NCBI GenBank assembly: GCA_016709845.1
Contig: JADJMA010000015.1
Coordinates: forward strand, 61,500 to 125,499
Direction: 5' to 3'
From: Flammeovirgaceae bacterium
GTDB taxonomy: Bacteria > Bacteroidota > Bacteroidia > Cytophagales > Cyclobacteriaceae
Length of the DNA: 64,000 nucleotides
The notes below the pieces were generated by a model that was given only the letters and a program-made list of their open reading frames with translations, made no database searches and was not told the DNA's origin. Of the stretch, positions 51,406 to 60,560 are shown piece by piece. Each line of letters begins with the position of its first letter. Within the stretch, counting starts at the first letter, position 1. The translations under genes were made by a program, and so were the position numbers.

Positions 51406-52012
51406 GAAGCGTAATTTTATTTCTGAAAAGTTGAACCAGTCCTTCATTTTCCATCTGCTTCATAACTCGCGAAACAGCCTCGCGGGCCGTGCCGAGTTCA
51501 TCCGCTAATTGCTGGTGGGTTATTTTTATTTCTTTGGAGCGATAGAGCTCTGCCTTCTGTTTTAAGAGTTGAAGCAGTCGGGTATCTAATTTTTGAAAGG
51601 CAATAGCGTTAACCGCAGTAAGAAGCTCTTCAAATCGTTTGTGGTAAAGCCTAAAAATGAAATCGGCCCACTCTGGAAATTTCTTAACCCATTCACTGGC
51701 TTTTTCCACTGGAATGAAAAGAATTTCCGCGTCTTCCTCTACAATTGCTTTCACCTTGCTGGTTTCATTGTGAATTCCTCCCAGAAATGACATGATGCAA
51801 CTTTCTCCGGGCGTGATATAGTAGAGTAAGATTTCTTGACCGTTTATATCCGTTCGCATCACTTTTAAGCTGCCCTTTAGCACCAGCGGTATGGCTTTTA
51901 TGTAACTATCTTCCTGTTGGATGACAGAACCTGCTGGAAATTTTTTCAGTTGGCCATAAGCTGAAACTTCCTCTTTTAGTAATGTTTGAAAAAGCGAATC
52001 GGTAGCAGACAT
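51401..52012 (-). CDS. Crp/Fnr family transcriptional regulator
   Basis: 203 residues, intact. The cNMP-binding-type beta roll is GQLKKFPAGSVIQQEDSYIK and ITPGESCIMSFLGGIHNETS; the C-terminal HTH is ITHQQLADELGTAREAVSRV MKQMENEGLV (continuous), with the recognition-helix segment R-E-A-V-S-R-V typical of Crp/Fnr. No N-terminal Cys set for an Fe-S cluster is seen, so it is not a classical Fnr. It likely controls the operon downstream through the palindrome at 51390-51405. Ligand unknown. Confidence 0.94.
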   Translation of the reverse strand: MSATDSLFQTLLKEEVSAYGQLKKFPAGSVIQQEDSYIKAIPLVLKGSLKVMRTDINGQEILLYYITPGESCIMSFLGGIHNETSKVKAIVEEDAEILFIPVEKASEWVKKFPEWADFIFRLYHKRFEELLTAVNAIAFQKLDTRLLQLLKQKAELYRSKEIKITHQQLADELGTAREAVSRVMKQMENEGLVQLFRNKITLL

Positions 52013-52040
52013 GGTGTTTTATGAAAGTAAGAATAAGAAG

Positions 52041-53372
52041 TTATTTTCCGAAAGGATTCAAAGCGCTAAGGGCCCGCTTGCCGCCACCCATCTTGTTCAT
52101 GGTTTTCATAAGCTTGCGCATATCTTCAAATTGTTTGAGCAACTGATTTACCTGTTGCACATTGGTTCCACTGCCTTTAGCTATTCGATTCTTCCGACTT
52201 GGATTTATTTTATCAGGGTTTTCTCTTTCTTTAGTTGTCATGGATCGAATGATGGCTTCAATGGGTTTGAAAGAATTGTCGTCAATATCAACGCCTTTCA
52301 TGGCTTTACCCATACCGGGTATCATGCCGAGCAAATCTTTCATGTTTCCCATCTTTTTGATTTGCTCCAGTTGCGATAGAAAATCATTAAAGTCGAACTG
52401 GTTCTTACGCATTTTGGCATTAAGCCTGCGTGTTTCATCTTCATCAAAAGTTTGCTGTGCTTTTTCAACCAGACCAACCACATCACCCATGCCCAAAATC
52501 CGGCTTGCCATCCGATCGGGATAAAAGCGATCAATCGCCTCCATCTTTTCTCCCGAGCTTATAAACTTAATAGGCTTATTAACAACTTTGCGAATAGAAA
52601 GAGCAGCACCACCTCGAGTATCACCATCTAACTTGGTAAGTACAACCCCATTGAAATTTAAGCGTTCGTTAAATGTTTTGGCGGTGTTCACTGCATCCTG
52701 CCCCGTCATGGCATCAACCACAAACAAAGTCTCTGATGGTTTGAGCGCTTCTTTCAAAAGAGCGATCTCATTCATCATCGCTTCATCCACAGCCAAACGG
52801 CCTGCGGTATCTACAATAACAACGCGGAAATTATTTTTCTTTGCATGCTCGATAGCAGCCTTGGCTATTTTAACGGCATCTTTATTTTCAGGCTCTGCAT
52901 AAACTTCTACACCAATCTGTTCGCCCAAAACTTTTAATTGATCGATAGCCGCAGGTCTATAAATGTCGCAGGCGGTTAGCAGCACCTGCCTGCCTTGCCG
53001 CTTCAGGTAACTGGCCAGCTTACCAGAAAAAGTAGTTTTACCGGAACCCTGTAATCCGGCAATTAAAATAACCGCGGGGTTACCTTCTATGGAGATGTCT
53101 TCACTCTCGCCCCCCATAAGCAGCGTGAGTTCATCGTTCGTGATTTTGGTTAACAGCTGACCGGGCGAAATCGCGGTAAGCACGTTTTGGCCCAGCGCCT
53201 TTTCTTTTATTTCGTCTGTTACTTCCTTGGCAACTTTATAGTTAACATCGGCATCGATTAACGCTTTGCGGATTTCTTTTACCGTGGTGGCAACGTTAAT
53301 CTCTGTAATCTTTCCCTGGCCTTTCAGGTTTTGAAAGGCTTTTTCCAACTTAATACCTAAACTATCGAACAT
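52041..53372 (-). CDS. ffh: Signal recognition particle protein Ffh
   Basis: 443 residues, intact. N domain MFDSLGIKLEKAFQNLKGQG; GTPase motifs LIAGLQGSGKTTFSGKLASY, DIYRPAAIDQLKVLG, VVIVDTAGRLAVDE, VVLTKLDGDTRGGAALSI; the M domain has MGDVVGLVEKAQQTFDEDET and Met-rich MKTMNKMGGGKRALSALNPF. It is the GTPase of the signal recognition particle, delivering nascent membrane proteins to FtsY. A housekeeping gene that reads without any shift, useful as a check on the error rate. Confidence 0.97.
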   Translation of the reverse strand: MFDSLGIKLEKAFQNLKGQGKITEINVATTVKEIRKALIDADVNYKVAKEVTDEIKEKALGQNVLTAISPGQLLTKITNDELTLLMGGESEDISIEGNPAVILIAGLQGSGKTTFSGKLASYLKRQGRQVLLTACDIYRPAAIDQLKVLGEQIGVEVYAEPENKDAVKIAKAAIEHAKKNNFRVVIVDTAGRLAVDEAMMNEIALLKEALKPSETLFVVDAMTGQDAVNTAKTFNERLNFNGVVLTKLDGDTRGGAALSIRKVVNKPIKFISSGEKMEAIDRFYPDRMASRILGMGDVVGLVEKAQQTFDEDETRRLNAKMRKNQFDFNDFLSQLEQIKKMGNMKDLLGMIPGMGKAMKGVDIDDNSFKPIEAIIRSMTTKERENPDKINPSRKNRIAKGSGTNVQQVNQLLKQFEDMRKLMKTMNKMGGGKRALSALNPFGK

Positions 53373-53688
53373 GATCGGTTGTTTTTAAGGCCACAAAGTT
53401 AATGGGTAAATCGTATTAGGGAAACGGGGTGAGGCGAGTTAAATGAAAAAATGAAGAATAGGGCCTGTTTTATTCCTTTCCCTCCTGAATCCCTAATAAG
53501 GTTAATTTAACAACAATCAGATTTTTGTTGAAGTTGGAGTAGAGCAGACCCCACACATGATTTTCCGAAAAGGATTTCTTATCAGTTAGAAGGAAAGAAA
53601 TTGAAAGCGGTGGTATCAGGTAATGGCAAATCGATTGAGTATTTGTTTGAAAAGGAAAATCAAGAGGAAGGTCATAGACATTCAGTAT
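53373..53688. other. Intergenic region, nothing recognised
   Basis: 316 bases upstream of ffh. A plus-strand frame near 53623 has no family character. AT-rich with short T and A tracts; no clear terminator or repeat. Confidence 0.5.
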
Positions 53689-54056
53689 CTAGAAAAGAGA
53701 TCCATGCCAATCCGAAAAAGCAACAACAATACCTCCCGTAAGAGCGAACGTTTTCCCAGAGTTAAATTTCCGCTTTTTTATCCTACTTATATCCGCAGTA
53801 GCTATTGCTTTATCTTTATAGATTAACGAACCGTCTTTTGCATGAGCCGAAACAGATCCTTTCAAGGTATCAACCAATACTTGTTTGATTTTGAATTGAT
53901 CAATTTGGGAGCTATCGGAAAGGGTGATTCGTGTCATGTCTCCTTTTTTAATAGCGTGGTATAATCAGATGATTTTGTCACGGGTTTAAAACTGGTGCAT
54001 GAGGTTATTGAAAACACTATAATCAAAAGGGCGATGGTTAAATTGTTGATTTTCAT
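53689..54056 (-). CDS. Small lipoprotein, hypothetical (one frameshift)
   Basis: The start at 54056 gives MKINNLTIALLIIVFSITSC, a lipoprotein signal with lipobox SITSC. TSFKPVTKSSDYTTLLKKGD then runs into the long frame after one A is restored in the A run near 53945. The mature part has DMTRITLSDSSQIDQFKIKQ and DKAIATADISRIKKRKFNSG then a TFALTGGIVVAF hydrophobic end. ~120 residues. Similar small lipoproteins with a T-x-x-K.GD and a C-terminal helix occur in Bacteroidota, but function is unknown; the exact C-terminus may also be off by a shift. Confidence 0.6.
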
Positions 54057-54254
54057 ATTTGATGTGCTTTAAATTGAACTATCAGTCTGCTTTATCTATG
54101 ATTAAATGTCGCAGGAAAGTATGATCGAGTCATTTTAAATAGCACAATTGATAAAGGAATTTTTGGCATTAAATCACATTTTCAGAGCCCTCTCATCAAA
54201 GAGTTGCGAAAAATGCAACAAGTATGGATGTGTGATTCAGAATGGCCGGGCCAC

Positions 54255-55366
54255 TCAAATAGATAATCTGGATAATCTTTCTTCTATTAATTGGGAAGTA
54301 TTAGTCATCGCCTCTCTTTGTGTTGTTTTCTCATTTACCAAGGCGATAACTTCTTTCAATCCAAGGGCTTTAATGTCTTCATGGTCTAATTCATTTTTTC
54401 CAACAATGGCAATAGTCGGTTTGCCATGTTTAGCCGCTAATTGCGCTACACCCATTACCACTTTGCCTGATAATGTTTGAGAATCCATTTTACCTTCACC
54501 TGTTATCACCAGATGGGCCCATTTTATTTGTTCTTCAATGTGTAGTGTTTGCAGAACGAAATTAATACCACTATTAAACTCTGCCTTTAAAAAAAGCCTG
54601 GCGCCCGCACCCAATCCTCCTGCTGCTCCGGCTCCTTTAAAATTTACTTCTTGTTTACATTGGCTCTTCGCTACCTGTTCAAAATTCCGGAGTCCCAGAT
54701 CAAGCTGTTGCACATCTCCTCCATCGGCACCTTTTTGAGGTGCATATATAGGCTGCGCCATTTTTTCCGTAGAGTTCATTATCTACATCGCACAAAACAA
54801 GGAAGGAGATTTTTTTAGCATTCAGTAAGTAATTATCGAATTGAATCTTACAGAGATGAATCAGATTTTCTCCGATGGGCGCCAGCATTTCATTTTTCTG
54901 ATTTAGAAACTTTGCGCCTAAGGCTGAAGCCATACCTAACCCTGCATCATTGGTAGCGCTTCCTCCGATAGTAAGGACGATTTTTTTTACACCTTGCTGG
55001 ATAGCATTGGCAATTAATTCGCCCGTTCCATACGTGGAAGTTTTAAGGGGGTTACGCTCTGATTTGTCCAGCAAGGCAAGTCCGGATGCACTCGCCATTT
55101 CAATGAATGCTGTAGATCCATCACCTGAAATTCCATAGGTAGCAGTTATTTTTCTGAATAACGGATCTGATACTTCCGTAGAAATCATTGTTCCTTTCGA
55201 ATGATCCGTGAGCAGTTCGCAGGTACCTTCCCCGCCATCGGCCATTGGAATAAGTTTAATGGATAGCGTAGAATTAATTTTTTAGCAATCCTTTCTCAAC
55301 AGCCGAGCAAACTTCTTTCGCTGTCAGCGATCCTTTAAATTTATCTGGTGCTACTAAAATGTTCAC
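54255..55366 (-). CDS. Glycerate kinase, type I family (frameshifts)
   Basis: The start is GTG 55366: MNILVAPDKFKGSLTAKEVC, SAVEKGLLKN, the glycerate kinase N-terminus with its KGSL loop. The frame shifts near 55275 and again near 54740. MADGGEGTCELLTDHSKGTM, VLTIGGSATNDAGLGMASAL, LCDVDNELYGKNGAAYIYAP, QKGADGGDVQQLDLGLRNF and TGEGKMDSQTLSGKVVMGVA follow in order. ~370 residues. It phosphorylates glycerate in the cytoplasm. GTGA overlap with the GntP permease gene: translationally coupled, so the permease likely imports its substrate. Confidence 0.92.
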
Positions 55367-56682
55367 AATAGTGTAAATAGTAAAATAGATGTAATGAGTA
55401 CCGTTATGCCTTGAGCCAGTGTTATCAGCGTATAACTTTTATACGCATCGCTTTCGCGGATACCACTGAATTGAGACACCACCCAGAAGTACGAATCGTT
55501 CGCATGCGAAACCGTCATGGCTCCGCCACCAATAGCTAAAATTAATGTGGCTAAAGAAGTGGCGGTTGTAAATCCAGCAAGGATAGTTAACGGAGCAAGA
55601 AGTGAACTGGTGACAATGATAGCTGACGTGGAGGAGCCTTGTGCTGTTTTTAAAACCGAGCCCAAAGCGAAAGCAATAAGTAAAAATAGTATTCCGCACG
55701 ATTGTGAGCCTGCGATCTGCTCTTTCAGAATCAAATCTATACCGCTCGATTTTATAACTGCTCCGAACGAGCCGCCCGCACCGGTAATCAAAAGTATTAC
55801 TCCGGCATCTTTCAACGCTTCAGAGATCCAGGCGGGCCATTCGGGTCTTTGTTTTTTTGAAATCAAAAGAAACGCACAAATGAGCCCTGCAAATAAAGCA
55901 ATGGTTGGGTTTCCTATAATTTGGAAAATGTTTTCCAGCGATTCGAAGGCAGGAATTACATTGGGTAATGTAGCGCATGAGATAAGTAGAATAGGAAGCA
56001 GTAGCGGAAGAAATATAAGCACAGCGCGATGTTCAGTTTTCTCGGATGGAGGATGAGTTATTTGCACAGCATGGATTTTGGCTCCCAGCTTTTTTGATAA
56101 CCAAAACGCAACAAGCGCAGTCGGTAAAGCGCCAATCAATCCGATAATAATTACCAAACCCAAATTTGTGGTAATACCCAAATTGGCGGCAGCAGCTAAT
56201 GGACCCGGAGTAGGAGGCACCAGCGTGTGCGATGTATATAATCCGCTTGACAAAGCAAGGGATAATTGTGCTTGATTTATTTCGGTGGAGGCGAGGGCGG
56301 GGATTAATCGGGAGAGGATGATAAAACCGGAATCGCAATACACAGGAATACCAACCACCACACCAATCATAGACATGGCGATCAATGTTTTACTTTTACC
56401 AAACGCGTGGATAATTTTTGTTCCAATGCTGGTCATCGCTCCGGTTCGCTCCATCACAATGCCCAGGCACGAACCAATGGCTACGAGAAATCCGATTTGT
56501 TGCAGCAACAGACCAAAGCCCACCTGCATGGTGGTTACTGTTTCTAAAACAGGTTTACCAACAAGAGTTCCAAAAATGAGAGCAGCAATTAGTAAAGAAA
56601 AGAACGGGTTTAGTTTTAAATAACGAGAGGCTGCAATGAGTGAGCCAATGGAAAGTAAAAGTGCAGTGCAGATTAGAAACAT
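55363..56682 (-). CDS. GntP family permease (gluconate/glycerate-type)
   Basis: 439 residues, intact, about 12 hydrophobic helices. Family marks: LNPFFSLLIAALIFGTLVGK, IGSCLGIVMERTGAMTSIGT, DSGFIILSRLIPALA, PPTPGPLAAAANLGI (the signature P-P-.PGP-A), ALGSVLKTAQGSSTSAIIVT and HANDSYFWVVSQFSG near the end. Inner-membrane proton symporter for gluconate, glycerate or related hydroxy acids. The stop overlaps the glycerate kinase start and the gene starts 9 bases after MoeA, so this is one operon. Confidence 0.94.
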   Translation of the reverse strand: MFLICTALLLSIGSLIAASRYLKLNPFFSLLIAALIFGTLVGKPVLETVTTMQVGFGLLLQQIGFLVAIGSCLGIVMERTGAMTSIGTKIIHAFGKSKTLIAMSMIGVVVGIPVYCDSGFIILSRLIPALASTEINQAQLSLALSSGLYTSHTLVPPTPGPLAAAANLGITTNLGLVIIIGLIGALPTALVAFWLSKKLGAKIHAVQITHPPSEKTEHRAVLIFLPLLLPILLISCATLPNVIPAFESLENIFQIIGNPTIALFAGLICAFLLISKKQRPEWPAWISEALKDAGVILLITGAGGSFGAVIKSSGIDLILKEQIAGSQSCGILFLLIAFALGSVLKTAQGSSTSAIIVTSSLLAPLTILAGFTTATSLATLILAIGGGAMTVSHANDSYFWVVSQFSGIRESDAYKSYTLITLAQGITVLITSILLFTLL

Positions 56683-56691
56683 TTTCTTGAA

Positions 56692-57883
56692 TTAGTCTCT
56701 AAAAGAATAATAGTTGAATGCAAGCCCGGCTTTAAAATCAGTGACATCCGCAGGCAATTCAATAAAACCATCCACCTCTTTCAGGTTAGCAAAATCACCT
56801 GAACCCCCGCCAACTTGTGGGTAGGCCATAAGTTGACCTTTTTTCATTTTCAATTTTTACCTGAAGAAAGTAAGTTAACGCGGGCTTGAAAGAAAAATCT
56901 TTTGCCAGAATCGCGTGGCTTGATTTTATGTTGCCCTGAAGACTTTTTATGAGCCAGGGTTTTATATAGCGATAAAAGCACATATAAGTTGAAACCGGAT
57001 TCCCCGGAAGGGCAAACACGATATGTTTGGATGAAGTACCAAACCACAAGGGCTTACCGGGCTTTTGACTTACCTGATGAAAGCGTTTTTGAATTCCATT
57101 TCGCTCCAGCGTTTGAGGTACATAGTCAAACTTGCCTTTGGATACGCCACCCGAAAAAATAAGTACCTCGTAGTGTGAAAGAATTTTTTTTACTTCTGCT
57201 TCGAGAATCTCGGGTTGGTCGGGAATATGAAACTGATCGGCCGAGCACCCTAATTCTAACAGTGCTGCTTGTAAGGCATAACTATTTGATCTTCGGATTT
57301 GATAAGGGAGTGGTGTGAGATCCACGGGCACTAACTCATCGCCACTCGAAATGATGGCTATTTTAGGAAACATCGAAACAGAGATAGTCTTTTTACCCAC
57401 CGAAGCAAGTAAGGCAACTTCGGCTGGAGAAATTATTGTGCCTGGCGAAAGTAAAATTTCATTTTGCTTTGCATCCTGGCCCTGATGGTGGATATTATCG
57501 CGGAGATTTAACTTTTGAAGCAGAACGGAAGCAGACTGATCTTTAATATCCAAATCTTCATACCGAACAACGGTATCGGTACCTACAGGCAACATCGCTC
57601 CGGTCATTACTTCAATGCACGAATCATTATTATTTAACTTTTTTGGTTGTTCACCCGCAGCCTGGACACCTTCAATAGGGAAGTTTCTATTTCCGTTATT
57701 ATAGGAATCAAAACGTAAAGCAATGCCATCCATGGCGACACGATCAAACGGTGGAAAATTTCTATCCGCCCGAATTTCTTCGCGTAAAATTCTTCCACAG
57801 GCATGTTGAATTGCAATGTCCTCTTTTCCCGTTTCCATGGAATGCGAAAGAATAATTGCTGTAGCCTCTGAAACGCTTATCAT
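56692..57883 (-). CDS. moeA: Molybdopterin molybdotransferase MoeA (frameshift near the C-terminus)
   Basis: The start at 57883 gives MISVSEATAIILSHSMETGK, IAIQHACGRILREEIRADRN, FPPFDRVAMDGIALRF (the DGxA motif). EVMTGAMLPVGTDTVVRYED, IISSGDELVPVDLTPLPYQI, RRSNSYALQAALLELG, VLIFSGGVSKGKFDYVPQ and VFALPGNPVSTYMCF are the conserved blocks. After QVKIENEK the frame shifts (~56850); the other frame reads MKKGQLMAYPQVGGGSGDFA, NLKEVDGFIELPADVTDFKA and ends FNYYSFRD at 56692-56694. ~397 residues. It inserts molybdate into molybdopterin-AMP. Confidence 0.96.
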
Positions 57884-57930
57884 GATTTAATTAACTTTGA
57901 TTGAATACTACGGATTCAAAATTTTAACTA

Positions 57931-58410
57931 ATGAAGAAACAATTTACACATATTGACGCCACGGGCAACCCCAAAATGGTGGATGTATCACATAAAAAAG
58001 TGACCAAGCGCGTTGCTCGTGCTCAGGCTGTTGTCGTTTTAGGTAATGAAATTGTCTCGATGATGCAAGGAAACGAGTTGATCACTAAAAAAGGACCTGT
58101 TTTTCAGACAGCGATTATTGCCGGTGTTATGGCTGCTAAGAAGACACACGAATTGATTCCGTTTTGTCATCCTTTAAACATAGAGAATTGTAAGATTGAG
58201 ACCTCCATAAAAAATGATACGGCAATCATTGATACAGAGGTGACGGTAACCTCAAAAACAGGCGTGGAGATGGAAGCGTTAACCGCTGCTTCGGTGGCTG
58301 CACTGACGGTCTACGATATGTGTAAAGCACTGTCGCATCACATAGTTATAACTGATTTAAAACTGATGAAGAAAACAGGCGGGAAGAAAGATTTTCAACG
58401 CAAAAACTAA
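57931..58410 (+). CDS. moaC: Cyclic pyranopterin monophosphate synthase MoaC
   Basis: 159 residues, intact. FTHIDATGNPKMVDVSHKKV, TKRVARAQAVVVLGNEIVSM, KKGPVFQTAIIAGVMAAKKT, HELIPFCHPLNIENCKIETS, VTVTSKTGVEMEALTAASVA, ALTVYDMCKALSHHIVITDL: the MoaC pattern with catalytic Lys and His residues. It converts 3',8-cH2GTP, made by MoaA, to cPMP. Divergent from moeA with a 47-base gap that must hold both promoters. Confidence 0.97.
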   Translation: MKKQFTHIDATGNPKMVDVSHKKVTKRVARAQAVVVLGNEIVSMMQGNELITKKGPVFQTAIIAGVMAAKKTHELIPFCHPLNIENCKIETSIKNDTAIIDTEVTVTSKTGVEMEALTAASVAALTVYDMCKALSHHIVITDLKLMKKTGGKKDFQRKN

Positions 58411-58628
58411 AATTTCATTTTTAGTATATGCTCAGATGCCAAAATGGGAAATTTTATTTGTTCTGATAAGTAGCAACTAACTAATCGATTACAAGACTTA
58501 TTATTAACTGATTGTAGAAGTAAAATTTGTGCAATCGAATGAAATGTATCTATAAAAAAATCAATAAATATTTTTCAAACTTTTTAGCTCAGCAAATGTT
58601 AAATTTGTGAGTCTAAAAAATGTTGGTT

Positions 58629-58769
58629 ATGAAATTAATTAGAAAAAATGTTCTTGCAGGGTTTCAACTGAATCCTATTAATAGGGATTTGTTGATTGTG
58701 ATTTCGGCAGGTATGTTTATCGCTATTGCCATTGTCACCTTAATGGTTATGATTGTTAGTCAGATCTAA
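58629..58769 (+). CDS. Small membrane protein (46 residues), hypothetical
   Basis: MKLIRKNVLAGFQLNPINRD then LLIVISAGMFIAIAIVTLMV and MIVSQI: basic start and one long hydrophobic helix. A good ATG and a stop shortly before a strong terminator. Bears no known family; too short for most gene finders. Role unknown. Confidence 0.5.
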   Translation: MKLIRKNVLAGFQLNPINRDLLIVISAGMFIAIAIVTLMVMIVSQI

Positions 58770-58792
58770 CGAGTAACTTTATTAACGGAAAT

Positions 58793-58824
58793 AAAAAGCG
58801 TCATACATCTTTGACGCTTTTTTT
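58793..58824. terminator. Bidirectional terminator between the small gene and moaE
   Basis: AAAAAGCGTCA and TTGACGCTTTTTTT pair around TACATCT, with A and T tracts on the two sides. It can end both the plus-strand small gene and the convergent moaE, whose stop is within it. Confidence 0.88.
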
Positions 58825-59233
58825 ATGGATGTGCAGAAACCCAAGTATCCCCGTCTTCAAAAAATTCCTTCTTCCAAATGGGTACGGTTTGTTTAAGCGT
58901 ATCGATTACAAACTGACAAGCCTCAAAAGACTCCTTTCGATGTGCAGTTGAAAGTGCAATCGCCACAGCAACATCGCCAGGATATAAGGTGCCGACCCGA
59001 TGACTTATCGCCCAGCCGGTTAGCTTCCATTGTTTGTCAACTTGTTGAATTATTTTATTAATCTCGGCAATAGCCATGGGTTCGTAGGCTTCATACTCAA
59101 GTTTGGTAACTTTTTTAGCAGCGGTTTGATTTCGTACGGTTCCAATAAAGACATTAACAGCACCTCCCTGATGCGAAGAGGCTGCATCTATGATCTTCTG
59201 AACATCAATAGGTTTGTCTGTAATTTCAATCAT
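58823..59233 (-). CDS. moaE: Molybdopterin synthase catalytic subunit MoaE
   Basis: Start set at ATG 59233 (MIEITDKPIDVQKIIDAASS); a TTG at 59251 would add six residues. GGAVNVFIGTVRNQTAAKKV, EYEAYEPMAIAEINKIIQQV, WAISHRVGTLYPGDVAVAIA, AHRKESFEACQFVIDTLKQT, VPIWKKEFFEDGDTWVSAHP are the MoaE blocks. The catalytic Lys is in IWKKE. ~136 residues. With MoaD it turns cPMP into molybdopterin. 14 bases after moaD. Confidence 0.96.
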   Translation of the reverse strand: MIEITDKPIDVQKIIDAASSHQGGAVNVFIGTVRNQTAAKKVTKLEYEAYEPMAIAEINKIIQQVDKQWKLTGWAISHRVGTLYPGDVAVAIALSTAHRKESFEACQFVIDTLKQTVPIWKKEFFEDGDTWVSAHP

Positions 59234-59247
59234 GCTGCTGGTAAATA

Positions 59248-59487
59248 TCAACCACCACTAACCGGTGGTATCAATGCGATCTCGTCAGTTTCGCTTAAAC
59301 GTGCTTCGTCTGATGCATATTCCTGATTTACCGCAATAAAAAGTGATTTCAGTTTTTTCAAATCAGGATATTGGGTGGCTAAGGTATTTCTAAGATCACC
59401 TACAGAAGTACCGCTAAGTTCAAAGGCAAGTTCGCGATTACCTATAATATCGCGCGAGATTCCAAACGCTTTAATTTTTACTACAAT
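59248..59487 (-). CDS. moaD: Molybdopterin synthase sulfur carrier MoaD
   Basis: ~79 residues ending SETDEIALIPPVSGG with the C-terminal Gly-Gly that carries the thiocarboxylate. VVKIKAFGISRDIIGNRELA, FELSGTSVGDLRNTLATQYP are the ubiquitin-like fold. Start is uncertain: the frame has a stop directly ahead of ATT at 59487, so a rare ATT start or a one-base error must be assumed. Its stop lies 14 bases before moaE. The gene is easily missed because no standard start codon is present. Confidence 0.88.
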   Translation of the reverse strand: MVVKIKAFGISRDIIGNRELAFELSGTSVGDLRNTLATQYPDLKKLKSLFIAVNQEYASDEARLSETDEIALIPPVSGG

Positions 59488-59549
59488 TTAACAAATATAA
59501 GTATTGAAGTTATACGTATTCGATCGATCATTTCTATCTTTCGTATGGA

Positions 59550-60551
59550 ATGCCCGCATCACAACTATATGATAATCATGGCCGGCCTATTACGTACCTG
59601 CGTTTAGCGGTAACGGATCGGTGCAACCTGCGCTGCTTTTACTGCATGCCTGAAGAAGGAATTAAATACTTGCCTAAAAAACAACTCTTGACTTTTGAGG
59701 AAATCGAAAGACTGATTAACATTTTAGCGCAGATGGGGATTTCTAAAGTCCGGTTAACAGGGGGCGAGCCTTTTGTGCGCACCGATCTGATGAACCTGGT
59801 TCGTAGGATTGTAACGATTGAAGGCATTCATGATTTACATCTCACCACCAATGGTATTCTAACGGCTCCGCATATTTCTGAATTGAAGTCGTTGGGAATT
59901 GCATCTGTTAACTTAAGTCTGGATACCCTTGACCGGGAACGATTTAAATCAATTACCCGAAGAGATGAGTTTGAGAAAACGTGGGGTACGTTACAACAAT
60001 TAATTGAACACAACATTCCTGTAAAGATTAATGCGGTAGTTATGGATGGTAGAAATATTGAAGATATTCTTCCGCTGGTTGAACTTACCCGTAGCCATAA
60101 TATTTCGGTTCGTTTTATTGAAGAGATGCCCTTTAATGGTGAAGGCAATCATTACTCCACGCTTAACTGGACGTACACCAAAATCGTGAATTATATACGT
60201 GAGCACTATCCCAACCTCGAGCGATTGGCCGATCCACCACATTCAACCTCCTACAATTATAAAGTACCTGGTTATAATGGAGATGTTGGCGTTATAGCCG
60301 CCTTTAGCCGAACCTTCTGTGGTACGTGTAACCGAATCCGGGTAACCGCACAAGGGGTTTTGAAAACATGTTTGTACGATGATGGGGTTTTGAACATCAG
60401 AGATTTAATGCGCGAAGGCAAAAGCGATGCGGAGATAAAAGTGAATTTACTTCAGGCATTTAATAGTCGGGCACTCAATGGATTTGAAGCGGAAGAAAAA
60501 AGAAAGAGTGGTTCACCGGCCATCGAATCCATGTCGACCATTGGTGGATAA
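59550..60551 (+). CDS. moaA: GTP 3',8-cyclase MoaA
   Basis: 333 residues, intact. RLAVTDRCNLRCFYCMPEEG has the radical-SAM cluster Cys25, Cys29 and Cys32; RLTGGEPFVRTDLMNLVRRI follows. The second cluster is in FSRTFCGTCNRIRVTAQGVL KTCLYD (continuous). The protein ends in SMSTIGG, the MoaA C-terminal Gly-Gly needed for catalysis. It makes 3',8-cH2GTP from GTP, the first step of Moco synthesis. Divergent from moaD. Confidence 0.97.
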   Translation: MPASQLYDNHGRPITYLRLAVTDRCNLRCFYCMPEEGIKYLPKKQLLTFEEIERLINILAQMGISKVRLTGGEPFVRTDLMNLVRRIVTIEGIHDLHLTTNGILTAPHISELKSLGIASVNLSLDTLDRERFKSITRRDEFEKTWGTLQQLIEHNIPVKINAVVMDGRNIEDILPLVELTRSHNISVRFIEEMPFNGEGNHYSTLNWTYTKIVNYIREHYPNLERLADPPHSTSYNYKVPGYNGDVGVIAAFSRTFCGTCNRIRVTAQGVLKTCLYDDGVLNIRDLMREGKSDAEIKVNLLQAFNSRALNGFEAEEKRKSGSPAIESMSTIGG

Positions 60552-60560
60552 ATTTCAGTG

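Noticed and set aside
53623..53826. Plus-strand 67-residue frame upstream of ffh
   Set aside because: Lies opposite the lipoprotein gene, is lysine/arginine-heavy with no family resemblance.
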